From Salinirussus sp. (GTDB taxonomy: Archaea > Halobacteriota > Halobacteria > Halobacteriales > Haloarculaceae), in assembly GCA_028275005.1 (NCBI GenBank), contig JAQCNN010000059.1, forward strand, positions 1 to 9,470: a DNA stretch of 9,470 nucleotides. Reading direction: 5' to 3'. How positions within the stretch are numbered: position 1 is the stretch's first letter; every line of letters begins with the position of its first letter. The translations under genes were made by a program, and so were the position numbers. Under the pieces are notes generated by a model. The model was given only the letters and a program-made list of their open reading frames with translations, did not search any database and had not been told where the DNA came from. Below are positions 1-6,702 of the stretch, in pieces.

Positions 1-1146
1 AACGACGAGGTGGCCGCCTGCATCCGCTACCGGCTGCGCGAGGACATACTCGGGGGCTTGGAAACGCTGGTGGAGGCCCGCGAGCAACTGCTGGTGACTG
101 CCGCCGAACATACGGAGACGGTGATGCCCGGCTACACACACCTCCAGCCGGCCCAGCCGACGACCGTTGCCCACTGGCTGTGCTCCTACGAGGGGGCGCT
201 GGCCCGGGACACGGCGCGGCTGGTCGACGCCTACGACCGGACGAACACGTCGCCGCTGGGGGCGGCGGCCTTCGCCGGGACGGGGTTCGAGGTCGACCGC
301 GAGCGGACCGCCGGGCTACTGGGGTTCGACGGGCTAGTCGAGAACGCCACCGACGCCGTGTCGGCGCGGGACTTCCTCGTCGAGACCACGGCGGGGATGG
401 CGGGGTTGGCGACGACGCTGTCGGGGCTCGCCGAGGACCTGGTGACGATGGCCAGCAAGGGCCACGTCGAACTCGACGACGACTACGCCTCGACGTCGTC
501 GGTCATGCCCCAGAAGAAGAACCCCGACACCCTGGAGCTGGTGCGGGGCCGGACCGGCGACGCCGTGTCGGGGCTACAGGGCCTGCTGACGACGCTGAAG
601 GGGCTGCCCCGGGCGTACAACCGCGACCTCCAGCGGGCGGGCCGCCACGCCTGGGACGCGGTCGACAGTACGACCGAGAGCCTCGAGGTGGCCGTCGGCG
701 CGGTCACCACGGCGGCGTGGCCGGCCGAGCGGCTAGAGCGGGCGGCCGGCGAGGGCTTCTCGACGGCGACGGGCGTGGCGGACCTGCTGGCGGGGTCGGG
801 TGTCCCCTTCCGGACGGCCCACGAGGTGGTCGCGCGGGCCACAGCAAGGCTTGCAGCCGACGAGGCCGCACCCGACATCGACACACTCGATGCGGCGGGT
901 GTGGCCGTGATGGACGAACCGGTGACCGCACGGGTCGACCGCGAGGCGCTGGCGGACGCGCTGGACCCGGCAGCAAGCGTCGCGATGCGTGACTCCCGGG
1001 GCGGGCCTGCGCCGGAGACCGTCGAGGCACACATCGAGCGGGCCCGCGAGGAACTCGGCGAGGACCGCGAGGCCGTCGGGCGGCGCCGCGAGCGCGTCGA
1101 GACCGCAAGCGAGCAACTGCGGGTGGCGGTGGCGACGTATGTCTGA
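1..1146 (+). CDS. argH: Argininosuccinate lyase, C-terminal ~381 residues (5' end outside window)
   Basis: ArgH splits argininosuccinate into arginine and fumarate, the last step of arginine synthesis, in the cytosol. The frame is open from base 1 and begins with NDEVAACIRYRLR, the substrate-binding segment that normally sits about 110 residues into the protein, so roughly that much is missing upstream; the GTG at 10 is an internal codon, not the start. Further family signatures are GYTHLQPAQPTT (bases 130-165, with the conserved His at 139-141) and SSVMPQKKNPD (496-528), the flexible loop of the fumarase/aspartase superfamily that carries the catalytic serine. The C-terminal part is Arg/Glu-rich and ends in a stop at 1144-1146. 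argG is expected just upstream, as in other haloarchaeal arg clusters, but is not visible. A 231-bp spacer with its own promoter-like sequences separates this gene from lysW, so the two may be transcribed separately. The assignment is firm. Confidence 0.97.
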   Translation, partial: NDEVAACIRYRLREDILGGLETLVEAREQLLVTAAEHTETVMPGYTHLQPAQPTTVAHWLCSYEGALARDTARLVDAYDRTNTSPLGAAAFAGTGFEVDRERTAGLLGFDGLVENATDAVSARDFLVETTAGMAGLATTLSGLAEDLVTMASKGHVELDDDYASTSSVMPQKKNPDTLELVRGRTGDAVSGLQGLLTTLKGLPRAYNRDLQRAGRHAWDAVDSTTESLEVAVGAVTTAAWPAERLERAAGEGFSTATGVADLLAGSGVPFRTAHEVVARATARLAADEAAPDIDTLDAAGVAVMDEPVTARVDREALADALDPAASVAMRDSRGGPAPETVEAHIERAREELGEDREAVGRRRERVETASEQLRVAVATYV

Positions 1147-1179
1147 GCCGGGCGTCGCCGCCGGGCCGAACGACACGAC

Positions 1180-1196
1180 GGCGGGCCGGTCCCGCC
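1180..1196 (+). repeat. GC-rich hairpin downstream of argH
   Basis: GGCGGG (1180-1185) and CCCGCC (1191-1196) form a perfect 6-bp stem around a 5-nt loop, starting 33 nt after the argH stop. It may help define the 3' end of the argH mRNA. No U-tract follows, and archaeal termination depends mainly on U-rich stretches, so I do not call it a terminator. In DNA this GC-rich it could be chance. Confidence 0.3.
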
Positions 1197-1236
1197 TGCG
1201 ACCACGACCGCCGCTGTCGCCCTCACGCCCGGGCGG

Positions 1237-1275
1237 CCAAACTACCAGAATACGTATGCGATAATACTGAAGTGG
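1237..1275 (+). promoter_or_regulatory. AT-rich promoter/operator-like element in argH-lysW spacer
   Basis: In a very GC-rich window this stretch is conspicuously AT-rich. It holds the 8-bp palindrome ATACGTAT (1250-1257) and a TATA-like GATAATAC just after it. The ends CAG (1246-1248) and CTG (1267-1269) make it an imperfect 24-bp dyad. It could be an upstream promoter, giving the lysW operon a leader of roughly 80-90 nt, or the binding site of a dimeric regulator such as an Lrp/AsnC-family protein. Neither role is shown by the sequence alone. Confidence 0.35.
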
Positions 1276-1290
1276 GCTCGGAGGACACCA

Positions 1291-1310
1291 GACACCGATA
1301 GCCGGGTGTC
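1291..1310 (+). promoter_or_regulatory. Inverted repeat upstream of lysW promoter (possible operator)
   Basis: GACACC (1291-1296) and GGTGTC (1305-1310) are perfect 6-bp inverted arms with an 8-bp spacer. They lie about 35 bp upstream of the TATA-like element at 1343-1352. This is a sensible position for an operator controlling the lysW-argF operon. If transcription begins further upstream, it would instead form a hairpin in the leader RNA. The symmetry is seen directly; the role is inferred. Confidence 0.35.
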
Positions 1311-1337
1311 TTCGTTTCAAAGATATTCTGACAGGTT

Positions 1338-1352
1338 CGAAGCACTTAAGTG
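1338..1352 (+). promoter_or_regulatory. Probable BRE/TATA promoter of the lysW-argF operon
   Basis: CGAAGC (1338-1343) followed by the palindrome CACTTAAGTG (1343-1352) resembles the purine-rich BRE plus TTAA-type TATA box of haloarchaeal promoters. With the usual ~26-nt spacing, transcription would begin near 1374, almost at the lysW ATG (1378), giving an essentially leaderless mRNA. A second TATA-like AAAGATATT at 1319-1327 would start near 1350 and keep the Shine-Dalgarno site in the leader. I cannot decide between the two. Confidence 0.5.
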
Positions 1353-1364
1353 GATAGGCGCGCG

Positions 1365-1374
1365 AAAGGAGGAT
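1365..1374 (+). promoter_or_regulatory. Strong Shine-Dalgarno site for lysW
   Basis: AAAGGAGGAT is a long match to the anti-Shine-Dalgarno sequence. Its GGAGG core (1368-1372) lies 5 nt before the ATG at 1378. It fixes the lysW start, since earlier in-frame codons lack such a site and would add residues the family does not have. It also argues that at least part of the lysW mRNA carries a short leader. Confidence 0.75.
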
Positions 1375-1377
1375 ACA

Positions 1378-1542
1378 ATGGCAGACTGCATCGAGTGTGG
1401 GGCCGAGGTCTCCCTGCACGAGGACCTCGAAGTCGGAGAGATCGTCGACTGTGCGACCTGCGGCGCCGAACTCGAGGTCGTCGGGGTCGGTCCCGTCGAC
1501 CTCGACACGGCACCGGAGCTCGAGGAGGACTGGGGCGAGTGA
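1378..1542 (+). CDS. lysW: Amino-group carrier protein LysW/ArgW, 54 aa
   Basis: LysW is the small acidic carrier that holds the growing amino acid. Its C-terminal Glu is linked through the gamma-carboxylate to the alpha-amino group of the substrate (glutamate for arginine, alpha-aminoadipate for lysine). The link protects the amino group and gives the later enzymes a common handle. The 54-residue product has two CxxC pairs (C4/C7 and C25/C28) forming the zinc ribbon, a strongly acidic body, and the defining C-terminus EDWGE, ending at Glu54. Length and motifs match the family well. It is the first gene of the operon, 31 nt before argX. Because the neighbours are argX, argC, argB, argD, argE and argF, its role here is most likely arginine synthesis (also called argW). 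A shared role in lysine synthesis cannot be excluded from this window. Confidence 0.95.
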   Translation: MADCIECGAEVSLHEDLEVGEIVDCATCGAELEVVGVGPVDLDTAPELEEDWGE

Positions 1543-1563
1543 GCACCGCGGCCCACGCGACCA

Positions 1564-1568
1564 GGAGG
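1564..1568 (+). promoter_or_regulatory. Shine-Dalgarno site for argX
   Basis: GGAGG lies 5 nt before ATG 1574, in the 31-nt lysW-argX gap. It selects this ATG over earlier in-frame codons that overlap lysW and would add a non-conserved N-terminus ahead of the family-typical MKVGLCYSRIR. Confidence 0.75.
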
Positions 1569-1573
1569 ACAGC

Positions 1574-2563
1574 ATGAAGGTCGGACTCTGCTACTCCCGG
1601 ATCCGGAAAGACGAGAAACTCCTGCTCGGCGAACTCCGCGAGCGGGGCCACGAGGTCACCAAGGTCGACGTCCGTCGCCAGCGGTTCGGCCTCGAGGAGC
1701 CGCCGGAGGCTATGGCCGCGGCTGACGTCCTCGTCGACCGGTGTCTCGCCACCAGCCGGAGCAAGTACGTCACCCGTTTTGCGGACGCCTACGGGATCCC
1801 GGTGGTCAACGGCGCCGAGACCGCCCGGGTCTGTGCGGACAAGGTCGAAAACTCCCTGGCGCTCGCCGAGGCGGGCGTCCCGACGCCGACGACCGAGGTG
1901 GCGTTCACCACGGACGCGGCCCTCGAGACCGTCGAGGACTTTGGCTATCCGTGCGTACTGAAGCCCGTTGTCGGCTCCTGGGGCCGGCTGATGGCGAAGC
2001 TCGACTCCCGTTCTGCCGCCGAGGCCGTCCTCGAACACAAGGAGACGCTCGGCCACTACGAGCACAAGGTCTTCTACGTTCAGGAGTTCGTCGAGAAGCC
2101 CGGCCGGGATATCAGGGTGGTCGCCACCGACGGCGAGCCCGTCGCGGCGATGGTCCGCTCGTCGGACCACTGGCTGACGAACGCCGCAAAGGGCGCCGAG
2201 ACGGCGGCGTTCGAGTTGGACGAGACGGCTCGGGACCTGGTCGCGCGGGCGAGTGACGCTGTCGGCGGTGGCCTGCTGGGTGTGGACCTGATGGAGGTAG
2301 GGGGGTCGCACAGCGACCTCCAGACGTCGAGCGGGGAGAGCGAGGGCGACCGTAGTGCGCCCTCGAAGCGAGCGGGGAGTGACGCGACCCGCGAGAAAAC
2401 CGACCCGCGAGACGGCGTCGACGAGGACGGAGGTCCCGCGGGCTACACCGTCCACGAGGTCAACCACACCGTCGAGTTCAAAGCCCTGAACGACGCCGTC
2501 GACACCGACGTCCCGGCGCGGGTTGTCGACTGGCTCGAGACCGTCCCGGAGGTGCGGGCGTGA
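1574..2563 (+). CDS. argX: LysW-glutamate ligase ArgX (LysX-type ATP-grasp), 329 aa with internal insertion
   Basis: ArgX uses ATP to join the alpha-amino group of glutamate to the C-terminal Glu of LysW, the committed step of the carrier-bound arginine route. The protein is an ATP-grasp ligase of the LysX/RimK group: N-terminal domain (MKVGLCYSRIR onward), ATP-binding VLKPVVGSWGRLM (residues 128-140, Lys130), SDHWLTNAAKGAE (197-209), and the metal/ATP-binding end GVDLME (236-241) continued by YTVHEVNHTVEFK (291-303). Between these last two blocks lies an acidic/basic low-complexity stretch (residues 243-290, bases 2300-2443). Without it the protein would be 281 residues, the usual family size. 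The reading frame and downstream motifs are intact, so the gene is probably functional. The SD at 1564-1568 supports the start. Its TGA overlaps the argC GTG. Specificity for glutamate rather than aminoadipate is inferred from the neighbouring argF, not from a residue I can prove. Confidence 0.93.
   Translation: MKVGLCYSRIRKDEKLLLGELRERGHEVTKVDVRRQRFGLEEPPEAMAAADVLVDRCLATSRSKYVTRFADAYGIPVVNGAETARVCADKVENSLALAEAGVPTPTTEVAFTTDAALETVEDFGYPCVLKPVVGSWGRLMAKLDSRSAAEAVLEHKETLGHYEHKVFYVQEFVEKPGRDIRVVATDGEPVAAMVRSSDHWLTNAAKGAETAAFELDETARDLVARASDAVGGGLLGVDLMEVGGSHSDLQTSSGESEGDRSAPSKRAGSDATREKTDPRDGVDEDGGPAGYTVHEVNHTVEFKALNDAVDTDVPARVVDWLETVPEVRA
2300..2443 (+). repeat. Repeat-rich 144-bp in-frame insertion within argX
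   Basis: This segment interrupts a conserved region of argX and is built from short repeats. Hairpin GGTCGC/GCGACC has a 3-nt loop (2304-2318; pairing extends to 2301-2321 with one G-T). CGAGCGGGGAG occurs twice (2328-2338, 2369-2379). Hairpin CGAGGGCG/CGCCCTCG has a 9-nt loop (2341-2365). CGACCCGCGAGA occurs twice (2385-2396, 2401-2412). The 12-bp copies are 16 bp apart, so they lie in different frames, which points to an origin at the DNA level rather than a repeated peptide. The length is exactly 48 codons and contains no stop. Source and mechanism (small mobile repeat, slippage, inserted intergenic repeat) are unknown. Confidence 0.7.
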
Positions 2564-3597
2564 GCTACACCGCGAGTGTGGTCGGGGGCAGCGGCTTCAC
2601 CGGCGGCGAACTCCTGCGGGTGCTTTCCGGTCACCCCGAGTTCGAGGTCGTCCAGGCCACCAGCCGCTCGCGGACGAATAAGACCGTGGGCCACGCCCAC
2701 CCGAATCTCCGGCACCTGGACCTGCGCTTTTCCGACCCCGAGGACCTGGAGTCGGTGGACGTCCTCTTTGCCGCCACGCCACACGGCGTCTCGATGGGGG
2801 AGATCGACCGCTTCCGGGAGGCGGCGACCACCGTCGTCGACCTCTCGGCGGACTTTCGGCTCGACAGCGAGGCCGGGTACGAGGAGTGGTACGACGGCCA
2901 CGAGCGGCCCGAACTCCTCGCGGAGTCGGTGTACGCCCTGCCGGAACTCAACCGCGAGGCGCTGCCGGGTGCCGAGTTGGTCGCCGCGGGTGGCTGTAAC
3001 GCCACCGCGACGATCCTCGGGCTCATGCCCCTCGTGGAGGAGGGCGTGCTGACCGACGACGACCGGGTTGTCGTCGACGTCAAGGTCGGCTCGAGCGAGG
3101 GTGGCGCGGGCGGCGGGGAGGCCGCCGCCCACCCCGAACGGTCGGGGGTCGTCCGGCCCTACGCCCCGACGGGCCACCGCCACGAGGCCGAGATCGAGCA
3201 GTTTCTCGGCCTGGACGTCTCCTTTACCGTCCACGCGGTGGACATGACCCGCGGGGCGAGTGCGACCTGTCACGTCTTCCCCGGCGAGCCCGTCTCGAAG
3301 GGTGACCTCTGGGGGGCCTACCGGGGTGCCTACGAGGCGGAGCCGTTTGTCGAGCTGGTCGCGGGCGGCGGCGGGGTCTACCGCTACCCCGAGCCAAAGG
3401 CCGTCGCGGGCACCAACCGCGCGGAGGTCGGCTTCGAGCTCGACCCCTCGAACGGGCGGGTCGTCTGTTTCGCCGCGATCGACAACATGCTGAAAGGCTC
3501 CGCGGGCCAGGCCGTCCACGCCGCCAACCTGGCACTGGGTATCGAGGAGACGGCCGGGCTGGACTTTCGCGGGCTACACCCTGTTGGCGCACCATGA
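2560..3597 (+). CDS. argC: LysW-gamma-L-glutamyl-phosphate reductase (ArgC/LysY family), 345 aa
   Basis: ArgC reduces the acyl phosphate made by ArgB to the semialdehyde with NADPH, acting on the LysW-bound chain. Visible features are the N-terminal Rossmann loop GGSGFTGGELLR (residues 9-20), the catalytic cysteine in GGCNATAT (Cys146), the conserved His-containing GHRHEAEIEQ (205-214), a Gly/Ala-rich segment at 178-190, and the C-terminal DNMLKGSAGQAVHAANL (308-324) typical of N-acyl-glutamyl-phosphate reductases. The length is normal. Translation starts with GTG at 2560, which shares GTGA with the argX stop. A GGAGG at 2548-2552 inside the end of argX serves as ribosome-binding site, so the two genes are likely translationally coupled. 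argC lies before argB, whose product makes its substrate. The LysW-bound rather than N-acetyl substrate is inferred from lysW and argX in the same operon. Confidence 0.95.
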   Translation: MSYTASVVGGSGFTGGELLRVLSGHPEFEVVQATSRSRTNKTVGHAHPNLRHLDLRFSDPEDLESVDVLFAATPHGVSMGEIDRFREAATTVVDLSADFRLDSEAGYEEWYDGHERPELLAESVYALPELNREALPGAELVAAGGCNATATILGLMPLVEEGVLTDDDRVVVDVKVGSSEGGAGGGEAAAHPERSGVVRPYAPTGHRHEAEIEQFLGLDVSFTVHAVDMTRGASATCHVFPGEPVSKGDLWGAYRGAYEAEPFVELVAGGGGVYRYPEPKAVAGTNRAEVGFELDPSNGRVVCFAAIDNMLKGSAGQAVHAANLALGIEETAGLDFRGLHPVGAP

Positions 3598-4469
3598 TAG
3601 TTATCAAGATCGGGGGCGCCCGCGCGGTCGACCCGGCGGGCGCGCTCACGGACATCGCGGCACTGGTCAAAAGCGACGCCGAGGGCGGTGACCACGAGGC
3701 CGAGGACGTCGTCGTGGTCCACGGCGGCTCGACGGCCGTCGACGACACCCTCGGGCGGCTGGGCATCGACCCGGAGTACGTCGAGACCCCGTCGGGGGTG
3801 ACGGGGCGGTTCACCGACGAGGAGACGATGGAGGTCTTCGAGATGGTGATGCCGGGGCTGGTGAACACCGAACTCGTCGCCGCCCTCCGGAGTGAGGGGG
3901 TCGACGCCGTCGGGCTCTCGGGGGTCGACGGGGGGCTCCTGCGTGGCCCCCGGAAGTCGGCGGTCCGGGTCGTCGAGGACGGCAAACGGAAGGTCCGGCG
4001 GGGCGACCACTCCGGCACGCCGAGGGAGGTCAACGGGGACCTGCTCGCCGGGCTGGTCGGGGACGGGTACACGCCGGTCGTCAGCCCGCCGATGGCCGGC
4101 GCGGATGGAGGGAGCGAGCCGCGGGCGACGGTCACCCCGGTCAACACCGACGCCGACCGCGCGGCGGCGGCGGTTGCCGGCGCGCTCGACGCGACGCTAC
4201 TGCTGTTGACCGACGTCCCCGGTATCCTCGAGGACGCCGGCGACCGGGACACGCTGGTCCGCGAGGTCGATGACCCCGCGGAGTGGGACCGACTCGAGTC
4301 ACTCGCGGAGGGTGGCATGGGTCGGAAGGTGATGGCCGCCGGGGAGGCACTGGAGGGTGGTGCCGCCGAGGTCGTGGTCGCCGACGCGAATATCGACCGA
4401 CCGGTGATGACCGCCCTGGAGGGAGACGGGACACATATCTACCCGGGCGCCCTTGAGGGGGACACATGA
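3594..4469 (+). CDS. argB: LysW-gamma-L-glutamate kinase (ArgB/LysZ family), 291 aa
   Basis: ArgB phosphorylates the side-chain carboxylate of LysW-bound glutamate with ATP. It belongs to the amino-acid kinase (carbamate-kinase-like) fold: KIGGAR near the N-terminus (Lys5), the glycine-rich VVVHGGS (40-46), PVNTDADRAA (182-191), the nucleotide-binding LLLTDVPGIL (203-212), and GGMGRKVMAAGEAL (240-253), which contains the conserved lysine. At 291 residues it is a little longer than the usual ~265; the extra length appears to be in acidic loops near 27-37 and 170-181. It starts with an ATGA overlap of the argC stop and has no evident ribosome-binding site of its own, suggesting translation by ribosomes leaving argC. 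As with argC, preference for a LysW-linked substrate is inferred from context. Confidence 0.94.
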   Translation: MIVIKIGGARAVDPAGALTDIAALVKSDAEGGDHEAEDVVVVHGGSTAVDDTLGRLGIDPEYVETPSGVTGRFTDEETMEVFEMVMPGLVNTELVAALRSEGVDAVGLSGVDGGLLRGPRKSAVRVVEDGKRKVRRGDHSGTPREVNGDLLAGLVGDGYTPVVSPPMAGADGGSEPRATVTPVNTDADRAAAAVAGALDATLLLLTDVPGILEDAGDRDTLVREVDDPAEWDRLESLAEGGMGRKVMAAGEALEGGAAEVVVADANIDRPVMTALEGDGTHIYPGALEGDT

Positions 4470-5596
4470 GCGGTTTCGTCTTCGCCGAGAAACCAATTCG
4501 GATGGAGGAGGGCAACGGCGTCTACCTCTACGACGACACGGGGACCGAGTATCTCGACGCCGGCGCCAGCTACGCCTGCGTTCCGCTGGGCCACGACCAC
4601 GCGGCCGTCCAGGCGGCTGTCCGTGACCAGCTCGACCGACTCACCTACGTCCAGGCCTCCTATCCCGTCGGGGTCCGGACGGAGCTGTACGAGCTGCTGG
4701 CCGAGACTGCGCCCGGTGACGTCGGAAAGACCTGGCTCTGTAACTCCGGGACGGAGGCAAACGAGGCGGCCCTGAAGTTCGCCCGCGCCGCCACCGACGC
4801 GGACCGGACGAAGATCATCGCGACCATGCAGGGCTTTCACGGCCGCACCATGGGGGCGCTGTCGACGACCTGGAAGGAGAAGTACAAGAAACCGTACGAG
4901 CCGCTGATCGGTGACGTCGAGTTCGTCCCCTACGGCGACAGCGAGGCGATGGCCGAGGCGATTGACGATGAGACCGCCGCCGTGATCGTCGAGCCGATCC
5001 AGGGCGAGGGTGGGATCAACCCCCCGACCAAACGGTTCCTCCAGACGGCCCGTGTCCACACCGCACAGCAGGGTGCGGCGCTGATCTTCGACGAGGTCCA
5101 GACCGGAATGGGCCGGACGGGAACCCTGTGGGCCGCCGAGTGGACCGACGTTGTGCCGGACATGCTCACGGCCGCAAAGGGGCTCGGCAACGGTCTGCCC
5201 GTCGGCGCGACACTCTGTCGTGACTGGATCGCCGAGGACTACGGCTCCCACGCCTCCACGTTCTCGGGTGGGCCGGTCATCTCGGCGGCCGCGAAGGCGA
5301 CGGTCGAGACGGTCGTCGACGAGGAGGTCCCCGCACACGCCGCGGACGTCGGTGCGTACCTGCGCGAGGAGCTACAGACGACCCTGGAGAACGCCCGTGA
5401 CGTCCGCGGCGAGGGGTTGATGGTCGGTATCGAGGTGAAGCGGGGCGCAAACCGCTATCTGAAGGAGCTCGCCGTGAACCACCAGGTACTCGCACTCCCC
5501 GCGGGCCGGACGGTTGTCCGGCTGCTCCCGCCGCTGACGCTCGAGCGTCACCACGCCGACCGTATCGTCGAGGCGATGGCTGAGGTGGTCGGATGA
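4466..5596 (+). CDS. argD: LysW-gamma-L-ornithine aminotransferase (ArgD/LysJ family, class III PLP), 376 aa
   Basis: ArgD transfers an amino group from glutamate to the carrier-bound semialdehyde, giving LysW-linked ornithine. It is a class-III PLP aminotransferase of normal length. Visible features: NSGTEANEAALKFAR (residues 93-107, phosphate-binding loop), GFHGRTMG (123-130), EPIQGEGG (176-183), the PLP-ring contact IFDEVQTGMGRTG (207-219, Asp209, Gln212), and the Schiff-base lysine in TAAKGLGNGLPVGA (Lys238). HASTFSGGP (262-270) is the usual substrate/phosphate loop. It starts with an ATGA overlap with argB, preceded by GAGGGG at 4455-4460. In organisms using LysW for both pathways one ArgD/LysJ enzyme can serve arginine and lysine; whether that applies here needs the rest of the genome. 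Confidence 0.95.
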   Translation: MSGFVFAEKPIRMEEGNGVYLYDDTGTEYLDAGASYACVPLGHDHAAVQAAVRDQLDRLTYVQASYPVGVRTELYELLAETAPGDVGKTWLCNSGTEANEAALKFARAATDADRTKIIATMQGFHGRTMGALSTTWKEKYKKPYEPLIGDVEFVPYGDSEAMAEAIDDETAAVIVEPIQGEGGINPPTKRFLQTARVHTAQQGAALIFDEVQTGMGRTGTLWAAEWTDVVPDMLTAAKGLGNGLPVGATLCRDWIAEDYGSHASTFSGGPVISAAAKATVETVVDEEVPAHAADVGAYLREELQTTLENARDVRGEGLMVGIEVKRGANRYLKELAVNHQVLALPAGRTVVRLLPPLTLERHHADRIVEAMAEVVG

Positions 5597-6702
5597 CGAC
5601 CGCCCAACACGCCGAGACCGAGCCCCGGGAGCTGCTCGAACAGCTGGTCTCGGTCCCCTCGGTCACCGGTGACGAGCGGGCCTGCGCCGAGCAGCTACAG
5701 GGCTACTTCGAGCGCCACGGCCGTGAGGCCTACATCGACGAGGTCGGGAATCTCCGGGCGCCCGCCGACGACGGTGTCCTCCTCACCTCCCACATCGACA
5801 CCGTCCCCGGCGACATCCCGGTCCGGGTCGAGGAGATGCCCCACGTCGACGTCCGCTGGGGCGACGACGAGCCCCCGACCGGCATCGAGGCCGCGGGAAA
5901 CGTCAGCGTGCTCTGGGGCCGGGGGAGCGTCGACGCCAAAGGCCCCCTGGCGGCGATGGCCGTCGCCGCGGTCCGGACGGGTGCGAGCTTTGCCGGCGTC
6001 GTCGGCGAGGAGGTCGACTCCCGGGGCGGTCGCTATCTCGCCGAGGACCGGCCGGCCCCCGAGGCGGTGATCAACGGCGAGCCCTCCGGCTGGGAGGGGA
6101 TCACCCTCGGCTACCGTGGACTGCTCGGGGGGACCTACGTCGCCACCTCCGAGTCGGGCCACTCCTCACGGCCGGACAAAAACGCCATTCAGGAGGGGAT
6201 CGGGTGGTGGAACCGCGTCGAGGCGGAGTTTAGCCACGACGAGTGGGTCCCCGTCTTCGAGCGGGTAACCCCGAAGCCGGTCTCCTTCGACGGCGGGATG
6301 ACCGACGACGGGCTCTCCGTGGAGACGACAATCGACGTGCAACTGCGGGTCCCTCCGGAGTTCACGACCGACGAGGTCCGCGAGATCACCGACGGCCACC
6401 TGAGGCTGGGGACGGTCCACTGGGACGACAAGGTCGAGCCGGTGATGCAGAGCCCCCGGACCCCCGTCGCGCGGGCGTTTCGGGCAGCCATCCGGGAGCG
6501 CGGGGGTGACCCCCGGCTGCTCCGCAAAACCGGCACCAGTGACATGAACGTCTACGCCCAGCACTGGGACTGTCCGATGGTCACCTACGGCCCCGGCAAC
6601 TCCGACCTGGACCACTCGCCGAACGAACACCTCGGGCTGGCCGAGTACGACGAGACCGTGGCGATCCTCGAGAGCGTCACCGAGCGCCTGCTGGAGGACT
6701 GA
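5593..6702 (+). CDS. argE: LysW-ornithine hydrolase (ArgE/LysK family, M20 metallopeptidase), 369 aa
   Basis: This enzyme cleaves the isopeptide bond between LysW and ornithine, releasing ornithine and regenerating the carrier. It is an M20-family metal-dependent hydrolase with a two-metal site: SHIDTVPG (residues 66-73, His67 and Asp69), GRGSVDAKGPLA (109-120, Asp114), the catalytic acid pair GEE (138-140), NGEPS (161-165, Glu163), and the C-terminal ligand in HSPNEHLG (341-348, His341). GHSSRP (189-194) lies in the lid/dimerisation domain. The protein lacks an N-terminal signal and is cytosolic. It is named lysK in lysine-type clusters; I prefer argE because argF follows directly. It starts with an ATGA overlap with argD and ends in TGATG, overlapping the argF start by one base. 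Confidence 0.93.
   Translation: MTTAQHAETEPRELLEQLVSVPSVTGDERACAEQLQGYFERHGREAYIDEVGNLRAPADDGVLLTSHIDTVPGDIPVRVEEMPHVDVRWGDDEPPTGIEAAGNVSVLWGRGSVDAKGPLAAMAVAAVRTGASFAGVVGEEVDSRGGRYLAEDRPAPEAVINGEPSGWEGITLGYRGLLGGTYVATSESGHSSRPDKNAIQEGIGWWNRVEAEFSHDEWVPVFERVTPKPVSFDGGMTDDGLSVETTIDVQLRVPPEFTTDEVREITDGHLRLGTVHWDDKVEPVMQSPRTPVARAFRAAIRERGGDPRLLRKTGTSDMNVYAQHWDCPMVTYGPGNSDLDHSPNEHLGLAEYDETVAILESVTERLLED

Noticed and set aside
483..1226. Long minus-strand open frame opposite argH (247 codons)
   Set aside because: It lies opposite a clearly conserved argH frame, its product is Ser/Arg/Ala low-complexity with no recognisable motif, and it follows from high GC content suppressing stop codons.
989..1264. 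Plus-strand open frame covering the argH end and spacer (91 codons)
   Set aside because: Arg/Pro-rich product starting inside argH in another frame; the spacer part is better explained as regulatory DNA.
2304..2412. Direct repeats in argX as a CRISPR array
   Set aside because: Repeats are only 11-12 bp, occur twice each, have no regular spacing, and lie inside a coding frame.
2300..2443. argX insertion as a frameshift or pseudogene signature
   Set aside because: The length is an exact multiple of three, there is no stop, and the conserved C-terminal motif resumes in frame.
4439..5338. Minus-strand open frame of 299 codons opposite argD
   Set aside because: Mirror frame of a well-supported PLP enzyme; no family motifs and no promoter-like sequence.
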